In this document: positions 1 through 4,975 of the stretch, one piece after another
How positions within the stretch are numbered: position 1 is the first letter of the stretch
Layout of the letters: every line of letters starts with the position of its first letter
NCBI GenBank assembly: GCA_948663505.1
Contig: CAPNAQ010000031.1
Location: forward strand, 1 to 14,451
Source: an uncultured Clostridia bacterium
GTDB taxonomy: Bacteria > Bacillota > Clostridia > TANB77 > CAG-508
Direction: 5' to 3'
Length of the DNA stretch: 14,451 nt
The notes under the pieces: generated by a model
The model's input: only the letters and a program-made list of their open reading frames with translations
What the model was told of the DNA's origin: nothing
Database searches by the model: none
Made by a program: the position numbers and the translations under genes

Positions 1-59
1 AATATATTATAAAAAATAAAAAAGTATGTCACATTTCGACAAACTTTTTATAAAATATA

Positions 60-68
60 TGTTATAAT
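60..68 (+). promoter_or_regulatory. Possible extended -10 promoter
   Basis: A perfect TATAAT (63-68) is preceded by TG at the extended -10 position (60-61). No convincing -35 lies 17 bases upstream. Transcription would start near 75 and meet the terminator at 95, giving an RNA of roughly 50 bases. It contains at most a five-codon reading frame starting at the ATG near 73. Confidence 0.35.
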
Positions 69-94
69 AAACATGAAAAATAGATCATAGAATT

Positions 95-125
95 AGTCCC
101 ATTAAAAAGGGGCTTTTTCTTTTTA
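95..125 (+). terminator. Rho-independent terminator
   Basis: A 6-bp stem AGTCCC/GGGGCT (95-100 with 109-114, one G-U pair) has an 8-base A-rich loop. The T-rich run TTTTCTTTTT follows. It ends whatever is transcribed at the edge of the inferred element. Confidence 0.6.
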
Positions 126-183
126 TGTATATATGAGTTAAATATTCTGGGGAAAAAATAAAAAAGTGATTTTATATTTTTTA

Positions 184-207
184 AGATGTCAAAAAAGATG
201 TCAAAAA
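184..207. repeat. Perfect 12-bp tandem direct repeat
   Basis: The unit AGATGTCAAAAA occurs twice with no gap (184-195 and 196-207), about 60 bases before the tRNA-Thr fragment. Paired short direct repeats at this distance from a core site are typical of the arm-type binding sites of tyrosine integrases. That role is inferred from position only. Confidence 0.5.
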
Positions 208-266
208 TAAAATAAGTTTTGTATATGTTTGCACACAACTAAATTATAAGGAATATAACATATTCA

Positions 267-311
267 TTGGTAAGGCTGAGGTCATGGGTTCAATCCCCGT
301 TGGAAGCTCCA
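267..311 (+). pseudogene. Displaced 3' half of tRNA-Thr(GGT), att site
   Basis: The sequence reads as a tRNA from the anticodon loop to the CCA end. It has loop TTGGTAA with anticodon GGT (269-271), 3' anticodon stem GGCTG (274-278), variable loop AGGTC, and T arm ATGGG-TTCAATC-CCCGT (284-300). The acceptor strand TGGAAGC (301-307), discriminator T and encoded CCA (309-311) follow. The bases before 267 cannot pair with GGCTG, and there is no D arm or 5' acceptor strand, so it is not a working tRNA. The threonine identity follows from the GGT anticodon and the acceptor end. The breakpoint at the anticodon loop is the usual crossover place for tyrosine integrases that use tRNA genes. Confidence 0.85.
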
Positions 312-321
312 AAGTCGAATT

Positions 322-362
322 ATGACGAAGTTTCAAAAATAATTTGAAATTTTGTCATTTTT
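322..362 (+). terminator. Terminator of the original tRNA-Thr gene
   Basis: A 16-bp stem (322-337 with 343-358, two G-U pairs) with a 5-base loop AATAA leads into TTTTT. It lies 10 bases after the CCA of the tRNA fragment, where a tRNA terminator is expected. This supports the view that the fragment is the native chromosomal 3' end and that the inserted element is on its left. Confidence 0.8.
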
Positions 363-385
363 GTATATAAAAAATCAAAAAAGTC

Positions 386-414
386 TTGATTTTCCATAAA
401 AGATATGCTAATAT
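386..414 (+). promoter_or_regulatory. Promoter of the abi leader hairpin
   Basis: The -35 box TTGATT (386-391) is followed by a 17-base spacer and the -10 box TAATAT (409-414). The expected start, 7 bases after the end of the -10 box, is G421, the first base of the conserved GAACGGT that opens the hairpin unit. The same geometry recurs at 1365-1377. Confidence 0.65.
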
Positions 415-420
415 ATATAT

Positions 421-462
421 GAACGGTATCCAAGAAACTTTCGAAGACTTGGGTCATTTTTT
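421..462 (+). ncRNA. Leader hairpin RNA, copy 1 of abi-linked motif
   Basis: The unit starts with GAACGGT. A 7-bp stem follows (428-434 with 448-454, one G-U), then an asymmetric internal loop (AAA 435-437 against A447) and an inner CTT/AAG stem capped by TCG (438-446). CATTTTTT follows, so the hairpin could itself act as a terminator or attenuator in front of the abi gene. Copy 2 (1377-1410) shares the opening heptamer, internal loop, inner hairpin and trailing CATT, while its outer stem has different bases that still pair. That covariation is strong evidence that the RNA fold is selected. An 'AbiF RNA' motif near Abi_2 genes has been described in the literature; I cannot confirm that this is the same motif. 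Confidence 0.7.
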
Positions 463-479
463 ATATATAAGGAGTACTA

Positions 480-1355
480 ATGAAAGAATATAAATCAAAT
501 GAGGAACTAGTGAATTACTTATCATCAAAAGGACTAATTATTTCAAATAAAAAAGATGCTTTAGAAAAAATTGAAAGGTATACATATTATTCAATTGTTA
601 ATACATATAAAAATATTTTTAAAGATAAAAATGGAGATTACATCAATAATGTTTCATTTGATGATATATATGCTATATTTGAATTCGATAAGAATCTAAA
701 GAACATAGTATTAAAATATTGTCTAGAAATAGAAACAGTTATAAAATCAATTATGGCAAATCAAATTTCTAAAATATATGGTATAAAAGAGTATTTAAAT
801 ATTTCTAATTGGGATAATAAAATAAATGTAGAAATAAGGGAAAACTTGCTTAAAAAGATTAATAATGAAATTGAAAAAGATTATAATGTTCATACTGCTG
901 TAACACATTATATAGACAAATATGGATTTGTTCCACCATATGTATTAGTTAAAATTCTTACATTTGGTGTAGCAAGTAGTTATTATGGATTACTTAAACA
1001 AAGTGATAGACAAGCAATAGCAAAATATTTTAAAATATCAGATAAATTATTAAAACAAATATTAAAGAATTTAACAACATTAAGGAATGTAGCAGCACAT
1101 TCTGATAGATTATATAATTATACTAGTAAATTTTATATTTCCTTTAAACTTATTGATGAAAACTATATAAAATCAGATAATATAACAAACTTGTATATGG
1201 TAGTAAGATGTATGGAGAGGTTATTAACTAAGGAACAGTATAAAATATTATATAATTCTATATATGAAGAGATTAAAAAACTGAATGAAAAAGTAAAATC
1301 TATCAAAATAACAAAAATTACAGAAATAATGGGATTCCCTATGAATAAAAAGTAG
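480..1355 (+). CDS. Abi_2/AbiF-family HEPN abortive-infection protein
   Basis: The 291-residue protein matches the Abi_2 family (lactococcal AbiD/AbiF-like). The family's characteristic C-terminal motif is present as LRNVAAHSDRLYN (residues 201-213). It contains an R-x4-H HEPN ribonuclease signature at R202 and H207. Family members are phage-defence or toxin-like proteins thought to cut RNA when triggered, and they have been discussed as relatives of Cas13. The protein is probably cytosolic; I see no membrane segment or signal peptide. The start at 480 is supported by AAGGAG (469-474) five bases upstream. The gene sits beside a tRNA att boundary, a common place for defence genes. It is bracketed by two covarying copies of a small hairpin RNA with separate promoters, suggesting an RNA partner that guides or restrains the protein. 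The family call is firm. The RNA partnership is inference. Confidence 0.88.
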   Translation: MKEYKSNEELVNYLSSKGLIISNKKDALEKIERYTYYSIVNTYKNIFKDKNGDYINNVSFDDIYAIFEFDKNLKNIVLKYCLEIETVIKSIMANQISKIYGIKEYLNISNWDNKINVEIRENLLKKINNEIEKDYNVHTAVTHYIDKYGFVPPYVLVKILTFGVASSYYGLLKQSDRQAIAKYFKISDKLLKQILKNLTTLRNVAAHSDRLYNYTSKFYISFKLIDENYIKSDNITNLYMVVRCMERLLTKEQYKILYNSIYEEIKKLNEKVKSIKITKITEIMGFPMNKK

Positions 1356-1364
1356 TAAAATAAA

Positions 1365-1370
1365 TATAAT
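1365..1370 (+). promoter_or_regulatory. -10 box of the downstream hairpin RNA
   Basis: A perfect TATAAT lies ten bases after the abi stop codon. Only a weak -35 (ATGAAT, 1341-1346, 18-base spacer) is present. The first base of the conserved GAACGGT (1377) is exactly where transcription should start, as for copy 1. The downstream RNA could therefore be made independently of the abi mRNA. Confidence 0.55.
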
Positions 1371-1376
1371 AGTAAA

Positions 1377-1455
1377 GAACGGTACTTAGAAAACTTTCGA
1401 AGCTCTAAGTCATTCAATATAGCCTAGAGTCTAGCAAAGATTCTAGGCACTTTTT
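1377..1455 (+). ncRNA. ~80-nt small RNA, copy 2 of abi-linked motif
   Basis: GAACGGT is followed by a 7-bp outer stem (1384-1390 with 1404-1410), the AAA/C internal loop, inner CTT/AAG with a TCG loop (1394-1402), and CATT. A short linker then leads into a strong terminator hairpin (1422-1448). Compared with copy 1, five of seven outer pairs differ and all remain paired; four changed on both sides. With its own -10 box and terminator this looks like a discrete small RNA of about 80 bases. By analogy with RNA-antitoxin systems it may be the RNA partner or antitoxin of the Abi_2 protein, which is inference. Confidence 0.68.
1422..1455 (+). terminator. Terminator of small RNA and abi transcript
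   Basis: An 11-bp stem (1422-1432 with 1438-1448, one G-U pair) with loop AGCAA is followed by ACTTTTT. It closes the abi gene and copy-2 RNA unit. Confidence 0.85.
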
Positions 1456-1481
1456 ATGAGATAAGCTACTAGATTTTTTTT

Positions 1482-1512
1482 AATATTTGTGATATAGTAT
1501 GATACAAATATT
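1482..1512 (+). promoter_or_regulatory. Promoter with 9-bp dyad before cupin remnant
   Basis: AATATTTGT (1482-1490) and ACAAATATT (1504-1512) form a perfect 9-bp dyad. The sequence between them contains TATGAT (1498-1503), a usable -10 box, with only a T-run at the -35 position. This looks like the old promoter/operator of the cupin gene, still intact although the gene is not. Confidence 0.35.
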
Positions 1513-1559
1513 GTAATTTAATATATTGATAAAATAAATAGAAATTTGAGGAAAAAGTT

Positions 1560-1691
1560 ATGAAAATTGTAAAGTTTGAACAAGCAAAAAAGCATAGTAA
1601 TAGTGAAAAATGTAAAGTGTTAGAATATGGCTTTTCTGATAGAGATATAGATTGTGCAACAGCGATTATAAGTGGAAGAATTTTTGCATAA
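1560..1691 (+). pseudogene. 5' remnant of a cupin-domain gene
   Basis: The reading frame from ATG 1560 has a good ribosome site (GAGGAAAAAG, ending a few bases before the ATG) and encodes 43 residues beginning MKIVKFEQAKKHSNSEKCKV. This resembles the N-terminus of small cupin proteins common in gut Firmicutes. The match runs to ISGR (residues 37-40) and then breaks off to IFA and a stop. The beta-barrel with the metal-binding histidines is absent. Translation and start signals survive, so a 43-residue peptide could still be made, but the gene is truncated by the junction with the next remnant. Confidence 0.6.
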
Positions 1692-2106
1692 AGAATTTAC
1701 AAATACAGTTATACTTTCTATTGGAGTTAATGATACTCAAGTTTTTAATGGAAAAACTAAAAATACTATCGAACAGTATAAAACTAATATACAAAAAATT
1801 ATAAAGTATGTTATAGGAAAAGGATGTAATTTAGTAATTTTAGGATTAACACGAATAGAAAGTGATGATAAGTTTTTGTGGAAGCCAAATAAATATTATG
1901 ATAATGATATTATTTCAGAATATGATAGAGATTTAAAACTTATTTTAAATTATGATACAGAATTAAAAGAATTATGTAAGAAGAATAAAGTTAAGTATAT
2001 TCAAATGCAAGATATATTAGAAAAGGATGATTTTATTGATGGTTTACATCCAAATCATAAAGGACACAAGAAAATTTTTGAGTATGTTATTGAAAATATT
2101 AAATAA
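1672..2106 (+). pseudogene. 3' remnant of an SGNH/GDSL hydrolase gene
   Basis: The frame encodes the C-terminal two-thirds of an SGNH-hydrolase (esterase/lipase-like) fold. Block III is visible as SIGVNDTQ (residues 16-23; the Gly and Asn that help form the oxyanion hole), and block V as DGLHPNHKGH (residues 126-135; the Asp-x-x-His of the triad). Block I, which carries the nucleophile serine (GDSL), is missing. The only start is a GTG at 1672 that directly follows an in-frame stop and lacks a ribosome site. The frame is joined to the cupin remnant around 1672-1680. This looks like a deletion that fused the start of one gene to the end of another, leaving no catalytic serine. It was presumably an acyl-ester hydrolase. 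Confidence 0.7.
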
Positions 2107-2274
2107 AACTTACATTAGAATTACATTAGACAACTATTTATAATCGATTTAAAAAGCTAAAATGCTTGAAAATATGGACTTTTGCCAGTAGCTAATTATT
2201 AATTGAACTGGCTGCAAGCTCCATTAATTGTAAGTACAAATATTGAAAACAAGTGAAAATTTAAAATTATATTA

Positions 2275-2303
2275 TTGAGTTAGCACTGTTATTCATATAT
2301 GTT
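2275..2303 (+). promoter_or_regulatory. Possible promoter of the 2336 gene
   Basis: TTGAGT (2275-2280) is followed by a 17-base spacer and TATGTT (2298-2303), about 33 bases before the GTG start at 2336. The rest of the 2107-2335 gap holds a 6-bp stem (GCCAGT 2184-2189, ACTGGC 2207-2212) and a short imperfect repeat of TTACATTAGA near 2111. I see no gene in it. Confidence 0.4.
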
Positions 2304-2335
2304 AATAATATAAGATAAAAGTAGGAGTGGTTTGA

Positions 2336-3067
2336 GTGAAAAAAGTCATATTAAAAATAAAGGATGTTTTAGAAACATTATTCTATTCTGCATTTGCAAT
2401 ATTTTTTACTCTGATATTACCAATAATGTTAATTTATAATCGTCAATTTTTAGGTTTTTGTTTGATATATGTACCAATAATATTAATTTTTGTTATAGGA
2501 GGTATAGGATATTTAAGAGATAAAAAATACAAAAAAAATAATATTGCTGAATATAAAATTGAAGATCAAAAGCTTGAAGAAGTAAAGGCTGTAGAAGATA
2601 CTAAAAAAAATATTCTTACTTTTGAAGGCATATTATTTGATAGATATAATCCAAATATTGAAATTAAAAATTATGATAAAGATAATAAAAAATTATATTT
2701 TGACACATTAGGATATATAAAAGAAAATCAAAAAGAAATTGAAAAAGAACTTAAAAGCTTCTATTTATCTAACTATTTATCTAATTATGATAAAAAAGAA
2801 AAGGATATAGAAGATAGTTTTAAAATAGAATTCATAACAACAAAGACTTATATGGATTTAGTTAAATATAGTGATGACATTGAAGAAAATGGCTTTGATG
2901 TAGAGGGAATAAAAGAACTAAAAAATTTAATTAATAATTCTAAGCCAGATGATATTTTTTTAGAGATTACAGCTGAATGTGATTGTATTTCTTCCGAAGA
3001 TTTTGCTATGGCATATATAAATTGTAGAACAAATGGAATATGTTATTGCTATGATATAATAGAATAA
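2336..3067 (+). CDS. Orphan membrane protein, two TM segments
   Basis: I do not recognise this 243-residue protein. Residues about 12-33 and 37-59 are two hydrophobic segments separated by a short Tyr/Asn/Arg turn, so the N-terminus is a membrane hairpin. A Lys-rich stretch (63-69) follows, then a charged, soluble domain of about 170 residues with many Lys, Glu, Asp and Tyr. The C-terminal end has four Cys in a cluster (ECDCISSEDFAMAYINCRTN and a later C-Y-C). The GTG start has AGGAG (2323-2327) eight bases upstream. It lies between the decayed accessory genes and the Asp23 operon and has its own possible promoter. Its long runs of A-rich codons match the accessory region. Function unknown. 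Confidence 0.65.
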   Translation: MKKVILKIKDVLETLFYSAFAIFFTLILPIMLIYNRQFLGFCLIYVPIILIFVIGGIGYLRDKKYKKNNIAEYKIEDQKLEEVKAVEDTKKNILTFEGILFDRYNPNIEIKNYDKDNKKLYFDTLGYIKENQKEIEKELKSFYLSNYLSNYDKKEKDIEDSFKIEFITTKTYMDLVKYSDDIEENGFDVEGIKELKNLINNSKPDDIFLEITAECDCISSEDFAMAYINCRTNGICYCYDIIE

Positions 3068-3116
3068 AAATTAAATTTGTATAAGAATGAATATTATAAA
3101 AAATATAATCAAAAGG

Positions 3117-3145
3117 TTGTAAAATTACTAAAAAATTGATATACT
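3117..3145 (+). promoter_or_regulatory. Promoter of the asp23 operon
   Basis: TTGTAA (3117-3122) is followed by a 17-base spacer and TATACT (3140-3145), with TG at the extended -10 position (3137-3138). The start would be near 3152, about 44 bases before the asp23 ATG. The -10 box lies inside the left arm of the large inverted repeat at 3130-3174, so the repeat could be an operator for this promoter. Confidence 0.55.
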
Positions 3146-3174
3146 TATAACATAAAAAAGTATATCAATTTTTT
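3130..3174. repeat. 17-bp perfect inverted repeat over asp23 promoter
   Basis: Arms at 3130-3146 and 3158-3174 are perfect complements separated by 11 bases. As RNA coming from the 2336 gene, the hairpin ends in TTTTTT and would work as a terminator. As DNA, it is centred on the predicted asp23 transcription start and includes the -10 box, which suits a repressor-binding site. RNA started at 3152 would carry only the right arm. Both roles are possible. Confidence 0.75.
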
Positions 3175-3195
3175 GATATTAGAGGAGGAATAAAA

Positions 3196-3612
3196 ATGGA
3201 AGAAAACGAATTAAACCAAGAGGTAGAACAAAAACAAGAAAATGGAATAGAAATATCACCAGATGTAATAGCAGTAATAGCAGGAGTAGCAGTATCAGAA
3301 GTACAAGGAGTATCTTCAATGTCAGGAGGATTTGCAGGAGGAATATCAGAAGTATTAAGTGGAAAGAAAAATTTAGCAAAAGGTATAAAAGTAGAAAAAA
3401 CAGAGGATGTTGCAAAAATAGATGTAAATATTATAGTAGAATATGGAACTAGAATACCAGATATAGCATTTGAAATTCAAAACAGAGTGAAAAAGGCAGT
3501 AGAAAGCATGACTGGTTATAAAGTAGAAGAAGTAAATGTACATGTACAAGGAGTAAATACAGATATAATAAAAAATGAAGATACACAAACAAATAAAAAT
3601 GAGGAAGAATAA
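3196..3612 (+). CDS. asp23: Asp23/Gls24 family envelope stress protein
   Basis: The 138-residue protein has the whole Asp23 (DUF322) domain at about residues 18-120. It opens with ISPDVIAVIAGVAVSEVQGV, has the Gly-rich loop around residues 43-50, and ends in the KVEEVNVHVQGV strand. Glu/Gln/Asn-rich tails lie on both sides. In Staphylococcus the founding member is an abundant protein held at the membrane by AmaP, and loss of it triggers a cell-wall stress response. The next two genes encode that anchor and a DUF2273 protein, so this is the conserved three-gene set. GAGGAGG (3182-3188) gives a strong ribosome site. The promoter overlaps a large inverted repeat, so expression is probably controlled. 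The symbol follows family use; YqhY-type paralogues are the other possibility. Confidence 0.92.
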   Translation: MEENELNQEVEQKQENGIEISPDVIAVIAGVAVSEVQGVSSMSGGFAGGISEVLSGKKNLAKGIKVEKTEDVAKIDVNIIVEYGTRIPDIAFEIQNRVKKAVESMTGYKVEEVNVHVQGVNTDIIKNEDTQTNKNEEE

Positions 3613-3637
3613 AGAAAAACAATAATAAAAAATTAAG

Positions 3638-3680
3638 TTAAGTTTCAGTTTATCTTTATACTGTATAAACTGAAACTTAA
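3638..3680. repeat. 16-bp perfect inverted repeat between asp23 and amaP
   Basis: Arms 3638-3653 and 3665-3680 pair perfectly with an 11-base loop. On the + strand the right arm is followed by ATTAAAG, not a T-run, so it is a poor + strand terminator. The loop contains TATACT (3657-3662), with only a weak TTAAGT 18 bases upstream. A likely role is to slow or partly stop transcription, or to stabilise the asp23 mRNA so that the abundant Asp23 protein exceeds its anchor. Confidence 0.7.
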
Positions 3681-3699
3681 ATTAAAGAAGAGGTAAAAT

Positions 3700-4272
3700 A
3701 TGAAAATTATAGAGAAAATTACATTAATAATATATTCAAATATATTATTAATAATGTCAATAATAGCATGTTTATTAGTCTTTGGATGGATAGATATTAA
3801 TATAACAGTGGAATTAATCAAAACATTAATAGTATCAGAAGTGTCATCAAAAATAATATTAGGAGTAAGTATAGTATTTATACTATTATCAATAAGATGT
3901 ATATTTTTTGACCCAACATCAAAAAGAAACTTACAAGAAAAACAAGGAATATTATTAGCAAATGACAATGGAAAATTAATGATATCAAAAGAGACAATAG
4001 AGAATTTAGTAGAAACAGTAACAAGAGAATATAAAGATGCAAAAGATGTTTCTGCTAGAATTGAAGTTGATAAAAATAGCAATGTAAAAATTTATGTTAA
4101 TTTAATAATAGATTCAGAAACAGTAATAAAAGAGTTAACAGTAGATTTACAAAATAAAATAAAAGAGAAAATAAAAAAGGCAACAGACTTAGAAGTAAAA
4201 GAAGTCAATATATCAGTAAAAAAGGCAATTCAAGAAAAAATAGTTAATAATGAAGAAAATAGTAACTCATAA
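3700..4272 (+). CDS. amaP: Membrane anchor of Asp23 (AmaP)
   Basis: This 190-residue protein has the AmaP layout. Two hydrophobic helices (about residues 8-31 and 51-70) form an N-terminal membrane hairpin, followed by a cytosolic Asp23-like domain (about 84-180) with the same alternating strand-helix pattern as the preceding gene (VKIYVNLIIDSE, LEVKEVNISVKK). AmaP tethers Asp23 to the inner face of the membrane in Staphylococcus. The position directly after asp23 and before DUF2273 fits the family. The ATG is preceded by GAAGAGG. An 87-bp gap with a strong stem-loop separates it from asp23. Confidence in the role is high from layout and context, even though sequence conservation in this family is modest. 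Confidence 0.85.
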   Translation: MKIIEKITLIIYSNILLIMSIIACLLVFGWIDINITVELIKTLIVSEVSSKIILGVSIVFILLSIRCIFFDPTSKRNLQEKQGILLANDNGKLMISKETIENLVETVTREYKDAKDVSARIEVDKNSNVKIYVNLIIDSETVIKELTVDLQNKIKEKIKKATDLEVKEVNISVKKAIQEKIVNNEENSNS

Positions 4273-4302
4273 ATTGAGCAAAGCGAGAGGTGATGGTATA
4301 GA

Positions 4303-4506
4303 ATGGATGAATTTAAAAAATTTATAACTCAATACAGAGGAGCAATAATTGGAGTAATTATAGCAATACTAATTTTAGCAACAAGATTGCATAATCTCAT
4401 ATTAGCAATAGTGCTACTAATAATAGGTGCATTTATTGGGAATTATGTACAACAAAATAAAGATGAAGTCAAAACGAAACTAAAAAAATTTATAGATAAA
4501 ATTTAA
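4303..4506 (+). CDS. DUF2273 small membrane protein
   Basis: This 67-residue protein is nearly all membrane. A short amphipathic N-terminus (MDEFKKFITQYRG) leads into two hydrophobic stretches (about 13-26 and 30-48), then a Lys-rich cytosolic tail. That is the DUF2273 profile, whose genes regularly follow amaP and asp23. It probably works with AmaP at the membrane; its exact function is not established. The ribosome site is AGAGGTGAT (from about 4285), a little further from the ATG than usual. An upstream ATG at 4293 runs into a stop after two codons. Confidence 0.85.
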   Translation: MDEFKKFITQYRGAIIGVIIAILILATRLHNLILAIVLLIIGAFIGNYVQQNKDEVKTKLKKFIDKI

Positions 4507-4560
4507 TTTTGTATGAACAAATGTAAATAAAATCGTAAAGAAGGAGAATAAGGTTAAAAA

Positions 4561-4962
4561 ATGAATAGATCAGCGATTAGAGAAAATGCCTTCAAATTAA
4601 TCTATAGTTTAGAAATTCAGAAGGAAGAGAATATAGAAGAGCAAATACAACTATTTATAGAAAGTAATGAAATAAAAGATATACAAGCACAAAAATATAT
4701 AAAAGATGTAATATTAGGAATTCAAGAAAAACAGGAAACAATCTTAAAAAATATAGAACAAAATTTAAAAGCAGAATGGAAATTAAACAGAATATCAAAA
4801 ATAGACTTATCTATCTTAAAATTAGCAATATATGAAATAAAATATAATGAAATTCCATATAAAGTTGCAATAAATGAAGCAGTAGAACTAGCAAAGAAAT
4901 ATGGGGAAGATAAATCTAAAAATTTTGTAAATGGAGTTTTAGCAAGTATAGTAAATAAATAG
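4561..4962 (+). CDS. nusB: Transcription antitermination factor NusB
   Basis: At 133 residues the protein is of normal NusB length and all-helical. It starts with the typical SAIRENAFKLIYSLE and contains KIDLSILKLAIYEIKYNEIPYKVAINEAVELAKKYGEDKSKNFVNGVL (about residues 81-127), the best conserved part of the family. NusB pairs with NusE (S10), binds boxA RNA and keeps RNA polymerase processive on rRNA operons. The gene follows the Asp23 group and precedes xseA by 13 bp, the common Firmicutes order yqhY-nusB-xseA-xseB (folD, often between, is absent here). An AAGGAG lies 14 bases before the ATG, and a closer AAGG (4550-4553) suits this start. Confidence 0.95.
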   Translation: MNRSAIRENAFKLIYSLEIQKEENIEEQIQLFIESNEIKDIQAQKYIKDVILGIQEKQETILKNIEQNLKAEWKLNRISKIDLSILKLAIYEIKYNEIPYKVAINEAVELAKKYGEDKSKNFVNGVLASIVNK

Positions 4963-4975
4963 AAAGGACAAGCTA

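Larger units (their letters stand above)
1..266. mobile_element. End of an integrated element (inferred)
   Basis: No gene of useful length is visible here. The stretch ends exactly where a displaced 3' half of tRNA-Thr begins (267), and it holds a short promoter/terminator pair and a perfect 12-bp tandem repeat of the kind found as integrase arm sites. Elements that insert into the 3' half of a tRNA gene rebuild the tRNA at one end and leave the original 3' half at the other. Because the fragment here keeps its own terminator downstream, the element should lie to the left, outside the window. The integrase itself is not visible, so this is inference from the att-like boundary. Confidence 0.45.

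Noticed and set aside
184..207. The two 12-bp repeats as a minimal CRISPR array
   Set aside because: The units abut with no spacer and occur only twice, and no cas gene is present.
421..1410. The paired hairpins around the abi gene as terminal repeats of a transposon
   Set aside because: They are direct, not inverted, and their stems differ by compensating changes, which indicates selection on RNA structure; no transposase or target duplication is seen.
1163..1417. 84-codon - strand frame over the end of the abi gene and the copy-2 hairpin
   Set aside because: It has low-complexity Leu/Ile/Phe content, no start signal, and overlaps a conserved gene and a structured RNA.
2107..2335. Terminator after the SGNH remnant
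   Set aside because: The GCCAGT/ACTGGC stem has a 17-base loop and no T-run on either side.
3179..3588. Open frames on the - strand opposite asp23
   Set aside because: They are mirror images of codon bias in asp23: strings of Leu or Phe/Tyr with no ribosome site or family resemblance.
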